Made by a program: the position numbers and the translations under genes. Below, piece by piece: positions 11,066 to 19,263 of a stretch of DNA of 36,259 bases (the stretch's first letter is position 1; every line of letters begins with the position of its first letter). Location: assembly GCA_040901775.1 (NCBI GenBank), contig JBBDYF010000087.1:1-36259 (forward strand). The letters run 5' to 3'. Source of the stretch: CAYLLN01 sp040901775. Its GTDB lineage: Bacteria; Planctomycetota; Planctomycetia; Pirellulales; Pirellulaceae. The notes under the pieces were generated by a model. That model searched no databases, was not told the origin of the DNA, and was given only the letters and a program-made list of their open reading frames with translations.

Positions 11066-12241
11066 ATGAGCTCCAGCCCTCGCAAAATCACCGTTCTCGG
11101 CTCGACCGGCAGTATTGGCCGCAGTACGCTCGAGGTGGTACGGCATTCGCGCGGACAGTTGAGCGTCTTCGCCCTCTCGGCGCATCGCTCGTGTGCGGAA
11201 CTGTGTCGCCAAGCGGTGGAATTCGAGCCGCGGTTTGTGGTGGTGACCGACGAGCAGCAGCAAGCCTTCGATTGGTCGGGCCTGCCCAGTGCGACGGAGT
11301 TGCTGGTCGGGCCGCGGCAGGTCGAGCGGATCGTCCGGGCGGCAGAGGTGGAAATGGTCGTGGCTGCCGTCGTCGGAAGTGCTGGACTAACTGGAACTTG
11401 GAGCGCGCTCGACGCGGGGAAACCGGTCGCTTTGGCGAACAAGGAAACGCTCGTCATGGCGGGGCCACTGGTCATGCGGCTCGCCGCAGAGCGGGGTGCC
11501 AAGATATTGCCGATCGACAGCGAACACTCCGCGGTGTTTCAAATATTGGAAAATGGTGCGAATACCGGCCCTCCTCGTCTGGATCTGCGGCGGATCATTC
11601 TGACGGCCAGCGGCGGACCCTTTCGCAGCGCCAGCCGTAGTGAAATGGAGCGGGCAACGGTGGCCGATGCCCTGGCCCATCCCACCTGGAAGATGGGACC
11701 GAAAATTACGATCGATTCGGCTACGATGATGAATAAGGCCTTGGAAATCATCGAAGCCCGCTGGCTTTTCGACCTGCGAGCCGACCAGATCGATGTTGTG
11801 GTTCACCCGCAGTCGATCGTGCATTCGCTGGTAGAATTCATCGATGGCTCGGTGTTGGCGCAATTGAGTCCGCCCGATATGAAGCTGCCTATTCAATACG
11901 CTTTGACTTGGCCCGAGCGGCGCGCGGCGCCCGCACCGCGGCTTGATTTGACCCAGGCTTTGCAACTGACGTTCGAGCCCCCCGACGAAGATCGCTTTCC
12001 CGCGATTGGCTTGGGGCGCGAGGTGGCGGCCGCGGGTGGCACGGCTGGGGCCGTGCTCAATGCCGCCAATGAAGCGGCGGTCGCCGGTTTTCTGGCGGGC
12101 GAGTTATCGTTCATGGAGATAGTGCCCGCTTGCCGGGCCGTGCTAAAGACGCATCCTTTCAGTCCGACGCCCTCGCTCGACGAGCTGTTGACGCTCGATC
12201 GCTGGGCCCGGCAGGAGATTTCGCGGTGGATATGTGCATGA
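11066..12241 (+). CDS. dxr: 1-deoxy-D-xylulose 5-phosphate reductoisomerase
   Basis: The protein has 391 residues, the usual length. It catalyses NADPH-dependent conversion of DXP to MEP, the first committed step of non-mevalonate isoprenoid synthesis, in the cytosol. The N-terminal nucleotide-binding loop is GSTGSIG (12-18). ANKETLVMAG (124-133) and PIDSEHSAVFQ (149-159) carry the metal ligands Asp151 and Glu153. 'LTASGGPFR' and 'MMNKALEIIEARWLF' complete the active site. The stop codon overlaps the start of the downstream rseP-like gene (ATGA). This dxr-rseP arrangement is common in bacteria. Confidence 0.97.
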   Translation: MSSSPRKITVLGSTGSIGRSTLEVVRHSRGQLSVFALSAHRSCAELCRQAVEFEPRFVVVTDEQQQAFDWSGLPSATELLVGPRQVERIVRAAEVEMVVAAVVGSAGLTGTWSALDAGKPVALANKETLVMAGPLVMRLAAERGAKILPIDSEHSAVFQILENGANTGPPRLDLRRIILTASGGPFRSASRSEMERATVADALAHPTWKMGPKITIDSATMMNKALEIIEARWLFDLRADQIDVVVHPQSIVHSLVEFIDGSVLAQLSPPDMKLPIQYALTWPERRAAPAPRLDLTQALQLTFEPPDEDRFPAIGLGREVAAAGGTAGAVLNAANEAAVAGFLAGELSFMEIVPACRAVLKTHPFSPTPSLDELLTLDRWARQEISRWICA

Positions 12242-14427
12242 TTCTGGCAGCGACGGGCGAGGCGACGCTGTTCGAGACGATTCGCAGTTACGGCTGGATG
12301 TTTTTGAGCGTCGGCGTCGGCCTGGGCTTCGTCATCTTCGTTCACGAGCTGGGGCATTTCCTGGTGGCGAAGGCCTGCGGCGTGAAATGCGAAAAGTTCT
12401 ACATCGGCTTCGATATTCCGATGCCGAAGGTGCTTGGCTTTCAGATCCCCAGCAAGCTGGTTCACTTCCAATGGGGTGAAACGGAATACGGCGTCGGCAT
12501 TTTGCCGCTGGGGGGCTACGTCAAGATGCTCGGCCAGGACGACGATCCGCGGAACGCCGAAAAAGAGGCGGAGCGGATCAAGTTGCTTAAGGAAGGGGCG
12601 TCGGTAGCGGCCCTATCGCCAAACCACTCGGTCGAGACCGGGCCGCCGGAAACTCAATTCGATCCGCGCAGCTTTCCCGCCAAGAGTGTGCCGGCGCGAA
12701 TGGCGATCATTTCGGCCGGAGTAATCATGAACCTGATCTTCGCCGTGCTGATGGCGGCGGTGGCCTATCGCTTGGGAGTGCCCGAAACGCCGGCCACCAT
12801 CGGCGGCACTTCGCCCGGCGGACCCGCGTGGGTTTCGGGCATCGAGCCCGGGGCGCGAGTTTTGCAGCTTGGCAAAAGCGGTTCACCTTACGAGCACGTC
12901 CGTTGGGAAGACTTGATTCATGCGGTAGCCGTCAATGGCTTTGAGAGCGATGTGCCGGTGTTGGTGCGGACGGCCGAAGGAAAGAAAGTCTGGCACACCC
13001 TGCGGCCGAGCGATCGGCTAAAGGAAGAGACCGGCCGGCCCATGCTGGGTGTTTTGCCGCCGCCGACCCGCGAAATCATCGCTGAGACGCCTAGATCAGC
13101 CCACTTGGCTGCCAAAACGAGCGTGGCACTAAAAGATCGCGACCAGATCGTCGCGGTCGACGGCCAGGCGCTCACGGCCGATTGGCAACTGACGGAAATC
13201 CTGACCCGCAACCCGAAAGGCCCGCTGAAGCTCACCATCGAGCGGACGGCGAAGGCCGAAGGGACCGCGGTTGGCAAGTCCGCAACCGACAAACCCGCGC
13301 CGAAACAAGAACTGGAAGTCACGCTCGAGCAGCGCCCGATGCGCGATCTTGGCGTGGCGATGAAAATTGGCCCGATCGTGGCCGTGCGCGAGGGCTCGCC
13401 CGCCGACGAGGCGGGATTTCTGGTGGGCGACCTGATCGAGCAGGTGAATGGTCAGCCGGTCGGCGATCCGCTATTGCTCGGGCAGCGACTGGCCCTGCAA
13501 AGCGAGCCGGCCGAGCCGATTGAGTTCACAGTGACGCGGACCAACGCAGCCGGCAAGAAGCTGGAGAAGACCTTGTCGGTAACGCCGGTGCTCGCGCAGC
13601 AGTTTCACGACTCGTACCTTATGGGCGGACCCAGCGCGATCGAGTCGATGGGAGTGGCGTTCGATGTGACTCGCGTGGTGAGCGAAGTGACGCCAGAAGG
13701 CCCTGCCGCAAAGGCGGGCTTGCAGCCCGAAGATGTAATCACCCAGGTCGAGTTCATTGCTGCGAGCGAGGAAAAAAAGCTGCAAGAGGCGGGTGCCTTT
13801 TTCAAGCCGCAAAAAGCTTTCGAGCCGCTGGAACTGAACGACACCACGAGAACCTGGAGCCTGGCCTTCACGCGGATGCAACTGTCGCTCCCCGATACCA
13901 AGGTCAAGCTGACCTGGGTTCGCAAGGGGCAGGTGATGACGGGCGAGATGACGCCGACGCCGTCTGAAACTTTCTTCGACGAAAGCCGGGGGCTCGAGTT
14001 TTACACGAAGAAGGAAATTCACCAGGTGGACGACTGGTCGAGCGCCCTGTCGCTCGGCTTTCGCGAGACGAAAGATCGCCTGCACGATGTATTCTCGGTG
14101 CTGGGGGCTTTGGTGACGGGGCGGGTTGCGGCCACCAACCTGATGGGGCCGATGGGCATCATGCAAGCCGCCGGCAGCTTCGCCTCGCAAGGAGTGCCAA
14201 AGATGCTCATCTTTTTGACGCTGCTGAGCGCCAACCTGGCGGTGCTCAACTTCCTGCCCATCCCGGCGCTCGATGGAGGGCACATGCTGTTCCTCACCGC
14301 CGAGTGGATTCGGGGCAAGCCGGTGGACGAGCGGCTGCAAATCCGTCTGACGGTGGCAGGAGTGCTCGCCCTGTTGTCGCTGATGGTCTTTGCGACCGCC
14401 ATGGATATCGGGCGGTGGTTTGGTTAG
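12238..14427 (+). CDS. rseP: RseP-type site-2 membrane metalloprotease, enlarged, with several PDZ domains
   Basis: An M50 intramembrane zinc protease of 729 residues from the ATG at 12238. HELGH at 36-40 in the first membrane segment gives the zinc-binding His pair and catalytic Glu. NFLPIPALDGG at 671-681 supplies the third zinc ligand (Asp679). Between them are PDZ-like modules at about 184, 294, 373 and 476; two are clear ('GSPADEAGFLVGDLIEQVNG' and 'GPAAKAGLQPEDVITQVEF'). Typical RseP has about 450 residues and two PDZ domains. RseP cleaves anti-sigma factors and signal-peptide remnants; the substrates here are unknown. The start is uncertain: ATG 12238 overlaps the dxr stop by four bases with GGTGGA seven bases upstream, while ATG 12232 or GTG 12226 (with AGGAG eight bases before it) are alternatives. 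Confidence 0.93.
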   Translation: MILAATGEATLFETIRSYGWMFLSVGVGLGFVIFVHELGHFLVAKACGVKCEKFYIGFDIPMPKVLGFQIPSKLVHFQWGETEYGVGILPLGGYVKMLGQDDDPRNAEKEAERIKLLKEGASVAALSPNHSVETGPPETQFDPRSFPAKSVPARMAIISAGVIMNLIFAVLMAAVAYRLGVPETPATIGGTSPGGPAWVSGIEPGARVLQLGKSGSPYEHVRWEDLIHAVAVNGFESDVPVLVRTAEGKKVWHTLRPSDRLKEETGRPMLGVLPPPTREIIAETPRSAHLAAKTSVALKDRDQIVAVDGQALTADWQLTEILTRNPKGPLKLTIERTAKAEGTAVGKSATDKPAPKQELEVTLEQRPMRDLGVAMKIGPIVAVREGSPADEAGFLVGDLIEQVNGQPVGDPLLLGQRLALQSEPAEPIEFTVTRTNAAGKKLEKTLSVTPVLAQQFHDSYLMGGPSAIESMGVAFDVTRVVSEVTPEGPAAKAGLQPEDVITQVEFIAASEEKKLQEAGAFFKPQKAFEPLELNDTTRTWSLAFTRMQLSLPDTKVKLTWVRKGQVMTGEMTPTPSETFFDESRGLEFYTKKEIHQVDDWSSALSLGFRETKDRLHDVFSVLGALVTGRVAATNLMGPMGIMQAAGSFASQGVPKMLIFLTLLSANLAVLNFLPIPALDGGHMLFLTAEWIRGKPVDERLQIRLTVAGVLALLSLMVFATAMDIGRWFG

Positions 14428-14434
14428 CTCTTAG

Positions 14435-14456
14435 CCGGGACCAAACCTGGTCCCGG
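14435..14456. terminator. Bidirectional hairpin between convergent rseP and MFS genes
   Basis: CCGGGACCA and TGGTCCCGG form a perfect 9-base stem with a 4-base loop (AACC), eight bases after the rseP stop. No T-run follows on either strand, so an intrinsic terminator of the classical type is not proven; it may block or pause transcription from both sides. Confidence 0.55.
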
Positions 14457-14483
14457 TCGGCTGCTACTCGGCGAAATGGCCCA

Positions 14484-16109
14484 CTACTCGTCGCTGATGG
14501 GCCGCGAGGCATCGAAAAACAACCAGCCGCAAGAGGCGAGCGCCATCGCCCCGGCCGAGAGCAGAAAGACGGTGTTCCAGCGGTTTTCGTCGGCCAGGTA
14601 GCCGATCAGGCCACCGAAATAGGCCGCCCCCAGGTTGCCGCACATGTTGCCGCAGCCGAGCACCGAAGCGACGTGCCGGCCGCCGATGTCTTGATAGCTG
14701 GCCCAGGTGGCCCCCAGGCCAAAGTCGATCGTGAAGGCGATCGCAATCATCGCGGCCAGAAAGAGCCAGAGTCCCGGCAGTTGCGGAACGACGAGGTACA
14801 TCCCGCAAACCAGCAGGCCGGCACACATTCCCGGCAAGCGGCGGCCCCACACGGGGCCGAAGCGGCGAACGAGTAAGTCGGTTGCCCGCCCTCCCGACAG
14901 GCCGCCGCACATGGCTGCCAGGCCCGTCACCGCCGTCATCCAGCCGGCGATCAGATCCCGATTTCCCAGGTTTTTCGTGACGTACTCGCCATGCACTTCG
15001 ACCAGGTATTGCGGCAGCCAGGTTGCCAGAAAGATCCAGCCCACGTTGACGCAAAAATTGATTCCGCACATCAGCCAGACCTCCTTGCTGGCCAGCATTT
15101 CGGCCAGTGGCAAAGCGAGGCGATTGCCGGTCGCCGGCGAGACGCGCCGCAGCAAGCGGTTGGTGGCGGCGGCGAGCAGCAGGATGCCCACCAGCCCGGT
15201 CAGCAGCGGCGCTGCGGTAATCACGGCCGAGGCATTCGCCTCGCTGCCGACCAGGCGGACGATTGCCGCGCCGTACTGCGCCGTGAGCAGCCCTGCCAGG
15301 CGACTGACCAGCAGAATCCAGCCGATGCTCGCCGCAAAGAGGAGCACGCAGCAGATGCCGGCGGCGCCGACCGTCTCTTTCGCCGCGGGGCTCTCGCCAG
15401 CATTGTCGCCGCCGAGTTTGTCGCGCGCGATCAACTCGGCCTCGGCCCGGTTCGCCCACGGATGCTGGCGTGGAGAATCGCGATACATCCAGGAAAAGGT
15501 TGCCGCCCAGGCCAGCCCCAGTGCGCCATAGACGACGAACACCACGCGCCACTGATCGGTTTGCCAGCCGAGCAGGCGGCCGACCAGGAACATCGCCGGT
15601 ACAGTAAGGGCCAGCGAGACGAGCAGCCCGCTGCGGCCCCCCATCGCCACGCTGCTGTTCGCCAGCCCGCGCGAGTTGTACGGCACCCACCGCTTGAGCA
15701 ACCCCGCGGCTGCCGGATAAGCACCCGCCTGCGTCACCCCCAGGATGAGCCGCATGCCCCAGATGGCTGTCAGGCCGTCGGCCAGGCCCAGGCCGATGGT
15801 CGCCAGCGACCAGCCGACGACGTACAAGGCGAGCATCCAGCGAGCGCCGAGCACGTCGGTCAGCCAGCCGGATGGAATTTGCATCAGCGCGTAGGCCAGG
15901 AAGAACGCCCCCACCGCCTCGCCGAATTGCCCTTTGCTGAGCTTGAGTTCGCGGAGCATCGTGTCGGTCGCGGGGGTGATCGCAAACCGATCGAGATACA
16001 AGAGCAGCGACATGGCGATGCACATGCCGATGACCAGAAAGCGAACGTTGGTGGGGGAGGCAGCGGCGGCGGCGGGACCTTCGGGCGGTGCAGAGGGGTT
16101 GTTGGGCAT
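14484..16109 (-). CDS. MFS transporter, anion:cation symporter (ACS)-like
   Basis: A 541-residue inner-membrane transporter. The first membrane helix ends in the ACS-like 'LLLYLDRFAITPA'. The next helices carry 'QIPSGWLTDVLGARW' (the MFS loop 2-3 motif) and 'GLLKRWVPYNSRGLANS'. Known relatives import sugar acids such as galactonate, glucarate or hexuronates, but the substrate here is not readable. The central region (about 245-320) has two extra hydrophobic stretches where most MFS proteins have a cytoplasmic loop. The start is set at ATG 16109 (MPNNPSAPPEG); the frame is open for 33 more codons upstream, but they lie in a non-coding-like region. It is convergent with rseP and divergent from the MgtE gene. 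Confidence 0.85.
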   Translation of the reverse strand: MPNNPSAPPEGPAAAAASPTNVRFLVIGMCIAMSLLLYLDRFAITPATDTMLRELKLSKGQFGEAVGAFFLAYALMQIPSGWLTDVLGARWMLALYVVGWSLATIGLGLADGLTAIWGMRLILGVTQAGAYPAAAGLLKRWVPYNSRGLANSSVAMGGRSGLLVSLALTVPAMFLVGRLLGWQTDQWRVVFVVYGALGLAWAATFSWMYRDSPRQHPWANRAEAELIARDKLGGDNAGESPAAKETVGAAGICCVLLFAASIGWILLVSRLAGLLTAQYGAAIVRLVGSEANASAVITAAPLLTGLVGILLLAAATNRLLRRVSPATGNRLALPLAEMLASKEVWLMCGINFCVNVGWIFLATWLPQYLVEVHGEYVTKNLGNRDLIAGWMTAVTGLAAMCGGLSGGRATDLLVRRFGPVWGRRLPGMCAGLLVCGMYLVVPQLPGLWLFLAAMIAIAFTIDFGLGATWASYQDIGGRHVASVLGCGNMCGNLGAAYFGGLIGYLADENRWNTVFLLSAGAMALASCGWLFFDASRPISDE

Positions 16110-16558
16110 GAGGCAGCTTTCAGCGAAATGATCTATCCAGCCCGGCGTAGCCACTGGCCCGCAACCCAAGGGAAGAGTGTAGCCACGGATGGAACACAGA
16201 CGAAACACGGATATTGCGCGCGTTCAGCGAGGATTTCAAAGACTTTTAACCGCGGACCAGCTCGGCTGGCGCGGATGCGGACAGATTGGCTATCTTCCGC
16301 ATCCGTGAGCATCGGTGTTTCATCCGTGGCTTACTCCTTCCCATCCGCGAAAATCAGCGCCATCCGCGGTTCTCTCTTCCCCTCCGAGCGGAATTGAATC
16401 GGCATGCTTTGGACCGGTGTGCGAATGGACGTGCGGCTTCATTGTGCGGATTCATCGCCCTGTTGCTAGCAAAATCGGCGGCCTGGACTCGGATAGGCCG
16501 CACGCCGGATCGCGCCATGCCTTGACACCCTATCTCGTGAAGTCCACAACACACCGCC
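16110..16558. other. Repeat-bearing gap between MFS and MgtE genes
   Basis: A non-coding gap of 449 bases. About 190 bases are taken up by the interleaved inverted repeats at 16181-16371. The rest shows no convincing gene, and I could not identify a clear promoter pair for either flank. Confidence 0.6.
16181..16371. repeat. Four related inverted-repeat arms, order A-B-A'-B'
   Basis: Arm A (16181-16212, begins agccacggatg) is inverted as A' (16300-16331). Arm B (16248-16277, begins aaccgcgga, ends cgcggatg) is inverted as B' (16342-16371). A and A' are both 32 bases, and B and B' are both 30 bases. A and B share the ccNCGGAtg...CNCGGAt core, so all four are variants of one element. Such 'cgcggat' clusters occur between genes in many environmental bacteria; that last point is from general knowledge. 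Confidence 0.7.
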
Positions 16559-17857
16559 ATGCAGACGACCCTCGAATCGCTGGTCCGTTCGTTCGCCGAG
16601 TCGCACCCGGCCAGCGCCGCCCGTGCTTTGGAGGGGCTCGAACCGAAGGAGGCCGCCGGCGTGCTTGCGGAACTGCCGGTGGGTGTTCTGGGGCCGGTGT
16701 TGGAACGCCTCACGCCGCATATGGCCGGCAACATTCTCGGCCCGTTGGGGCCGGAGCGGACCCGCGAGATGCTGACGGCTCTCACCCCCAGGCAGGCGGC
16801 CGTGGTGTTGCAGCACCTCGAGGAGGCGCACCGCCAGGCAGTCCTCGCCCACCTGCCGGAAGTCGAGGCCAGCCGGCTGCGGGCGCTCGTGCAATATTCG
16901 CCAGAAACCGCGGGCGGCATGATGGAGCCGCAGGTCGCTTCGCTGGCCATCGACGTGACGGCCGAAGAGGCGGTCGCCTCCGTGCGCCGGACGCCGCGAG
17001 AAACGCTCTATTACCTCTACGTCACGAACCGGGAGGGCAAGCTCGTTGGCGTGCTAACGATGCGCCATCTGTTGCTGGCCGCGCCGCAAGAACCGATCGC
17101 ACCGCTGGTGCGGCGAGAGATTATTAGTGTGCCGGCAGCGATGGACCGCGAGGACGTTGCCGCCCTGATGCGCGAGCATCGCCTGCTTGCCTTGCCCGTA
17201 TTGGACGACGAGGGACGGCTGCTCGGAGTGATTCAGCACGATCAGGTGCTCGACACGGTGCAGGACGAAGCGTTCGAGGATTTGCAGAAAATGGTCGGCG
17301 CCGGCGGCGATGAGAGCGTTCGCTCGCCGCTGGCCACCGTGAGCAGCCGGCGGCTGCCGTGGTTGTTCGTCAACGTGCTGACGGCATTCGCCGGCGCGGC
17401 GGTGATCTCGCTGTTCGAGCCTTTGCTGGCCCGCGTCACCGCCCTGGCGATCCTGCTCCCCATCGTGTCGGCCCTGGGTGGCAACGGCGGCGCGCAGACG
17501 TTAGCGGTGATGATGCGCGGCTTGGCCCTGCGTGAGATCAAGCCCCGGGAAGCGCGGGGATTGGTCCTTAAGGAAATGCTGGTCGGGCTGCTGCATGGTT
17601 TGGCGGTGGCCGCGGTGACGTCCGGGGCCGTCTTTGCCTGGAGCGGGAGCGGAGGGTTGGCCCTGGTCATTGGGTTGGCGATGGTGTTGAACATGGTGAC
17701 CGCTGGGTTGGCGGGCGCGGCGATCCCACTTCTGCTCCAGGCCCTGGGACGCGACCCGGCCCAGTCGTCCCAGATATTTCTTACGACCATTACCGACACT
17801 GTCGGCTTTGCCTCCTTCCTCGGCTTTGCCACCCTCTTTGCCCACCTCTTGAGTTGA
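16559..17857 (+). CDS. mgtE: MgtE-family magnesium transporter
   Basis: The protein has 432 residues and the three expected parts. A helical MgtE N domain (about 1-125) is rich in 'LxxLxPxxAA' units. A pair of CBS domains (about 126-250) includes 'VGVLTMRHLLLA' and 'LLGVIQHDQVLDTV'. The membrane domain (about 265-432) has about five helices. The pore signatures 'SALGGNGGAQTLAVMMRGLA' and 'TTITDTVGFASFLG' are present; the Asp in the latter matches the metal-binding Asp of the pore. In characterised MgtE, high cytosolic Mg2+ binds the N and CBS domains and closes the channel. ATG 16559 is used. It is divergent from the MFS gene and stands alone. Confidence 0.93.
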   Translation: MQTTLESLVRSFAESHPASAARALEGLEPKEAAGVLAELPVGVLGPVLERLTPHMAGNILGPLGPERTREMLTALTPRQAAVVLQHLEEAHRQAVLAHLPEVEASRLRALVQYSPETAGGMMEPQVASLAIDVTAEEAVASVRRTPRETLYYLYVTNREGKLVGVLTMRHLLLAAPQEPIAPLVRREIISVPAAMDREDVAALMREHRLLALPVLDDEGRLLGVIQHDQVLDTVQDEAFEDLQKMVGAGGDESVRSPLATVSSRRLPWLFVNVLTAFAGAAVISLFEPLLARVTALAILLPIVSALGGNGGAQTLAVMMRGLALREIKPREARGLVLKEMLVGLLHGLAVAAVTSGAVFAWSGSGGLALVIGLAMVLNMVTAGLAGAAIPLLLQALGRDPAQSSQIFLTTITDTVGFASFLGFATLFAHLLS

Positions 17858-18004
17858 CTCGCGCCACGGCAACAGGTAAGCGGACGAATGCTAGCGAAAT
17901 CTGGCCGGCACGGCGCGACCTTGACGCAGGTTGCCCGTCTTGATATTTAGCCCACCGATTCTCGATTCTGACTATTCTCCCTCAAGTTTCTGGGCGGAAC
18001 TGCC

Positions 18005-19240
18005 GTGGGGCGTTGTGGGCAACTCGCTGGCGCCGTGCTCTGGGCGCTCGCCTCTGCGCGGTTGGCAACGGCCCAACCACCCCCGACCATTCAGTTTCCC
18101 AATTCGCCCGGCACGCTATCGCCCCCTGCTATCGGCGCGACGACCGCCGCTCCTGCGGCCAGCCTTCCGGTCAATCCCTACACCGGCGCGACCGTGCCGT
18201 TCGATCCGTACTCGCCGTCGGGTTCCTCCGCCTATTCGTTCTGGAATACGGCCCCGCCGTCGAACACCACAGGCGTCTTCGCGCAGCCGCCGGGCAGCGT
18301 CTATCCCTCGACCTCTCCGCTGGCCCCGCCAGCGCCCGGCACGAGCCCCTATCTCGGCCCCGGCCTCGCGCCGCCGCCGACCGGGCCAACTCCGCCCGCC
18401 TCGCTGTTCCCCAATGGCATGCTGGGAGATTCGCAGTGGGACATGAGCCGATCGCTGCGCTTCATTCAAGACTTGCGGCTGCGCGAGACGTACGTCGCCG
18501 GCGGCAAGGATCCGACCGACCTGGGAATCAACGACATTGAAACGGCGGTCACCTTTACGCTGCCCAATTTTTTGACGACCGGGCAGCCGCTGTTTATCTC
18601 GCCGGCGTTCGCGCTGCACCTGTGGGATGGGCCGGCCGACCTGCCCGCCGATCTGCCGTCCAGCGCGTACAGCGCCTATCTCGATTTCCAATGGACGAGC
18701 GACCCGCAGTTGCAGGTGGGGGCCGAACTCGGTTTTCGCGTCGGCGCGTATTCCGATTTCGACACGCTCACTTCCGACAGCCTCCGGCTGCAAGGGCTCG
18801 CCCTGGGAACGGCCCGGCTGACCCCGAACCTCGTTGCCAAGGTGGGCGTGGTTTATCTCGACCGCAACGACATCAAGCTGCTGCCTGCCGGCGGCCTGTT
18901 GTGGACCCCGACGCCGCAGGTCCGCTTCGATATTTTCTTTCCGCAGCCAAAGCTGGCAGCGTATTTGACCACGGTGGGGCGGTTCGAAGTCTGGGGCTAC
19001 CTGGCGGGAGAATATGGCGGCGGGGCCTGGACGATCGAGCGAACCGCCGGCTTCACCGACCGGATCGACATCAACGACATTCGCCTCTCGGCGGGACTCG
19101 AATGGACCGGCCCGCGGGGCCTGACCGGCTTTTTCGAGGCGGGTTACGTCTTCGAGCGGGAAGTGGTTTATGTCGTCGCCCCGGGCGACAGCTTCGATCC
19201 GGACGACACGTTCATGCTGCGGGCGGGAGTTTCGTTCTGA
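18005..19240 (+). CDS. Outer-membrane beta-barrel protein, copy 1 of a tandem pair
   Basis: The protein has 411 residues. A signal peptide (about 1-24, ending ATAQ) is followed by a Pro/Ala/Ser-rich linker to about 140 and then about 265 residues of alternating hydrophobic/polar strands with many Tyr/Trp/Phe. It ends in VSF; a terminal Phe is the usual BAM-recognition signal. It shares several blocks with the next gene: 'DLG-[IV]-x-x-IE', 'PLFI-x-P', 'LLPAGGL-[LI]-W', 'F-x-x-FFP/IFP-x-PKLA', 'GYVF' and 'D-F/S-D-P-x-x-TF-[MI]-LR'. It resembles DUF6268-like barrels of planctomycetes (tentative). The start is GTG at 18005, the first usable codon after an in-frame stop at 17969. Function unknown; a pore or structural role is possible. 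Confidence 0.8.
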   Translation: MGRCGQLAGAVLWALASARLATAQPPPTIQFPNSPGTLSPPAIGATTAAPAASLPVNPYTGATVPFDPYSPSGSSAYSFWNTAPPSNTTGVFAQPPGSVYPSTSPLAPPAPGTSPYLGPGLAPPPTGPTPPASLFPNGMLGDSQWDMSRSLRFIQDLRLRETYVAGGKDPTDLGINDIETAVTFTLPNFLTTGQPLFISPAFALHLWDGPADLPADLPSSAYSAYLDFQWTSDPQLQVGAELGFRVGAYSDFDTLTSDSLRLQGLALGTARLTPNLVAKVGVVYLDRNDIKLLPAGGLLWTPTPQVRFDIFFPQPKLAAYLTTVGRFEVWGYLAGEYGGGAWTIERTAGFTDRIDINDIRLSAGLEWTGPRGLTGFFEAGYVFEREVVYVVAPGDSFDPDDTFMLRAGVSF

Positions 19241-19263
19241 CCGGTGGCTCGGACCTAGTCAAC

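Noticed and set aside
18622..19263. N-terminal extension of the second barrel protein into the first barrel gene
   Set aside because: It is a shadow frame; ATG 19264 gives a clean signal peptide.
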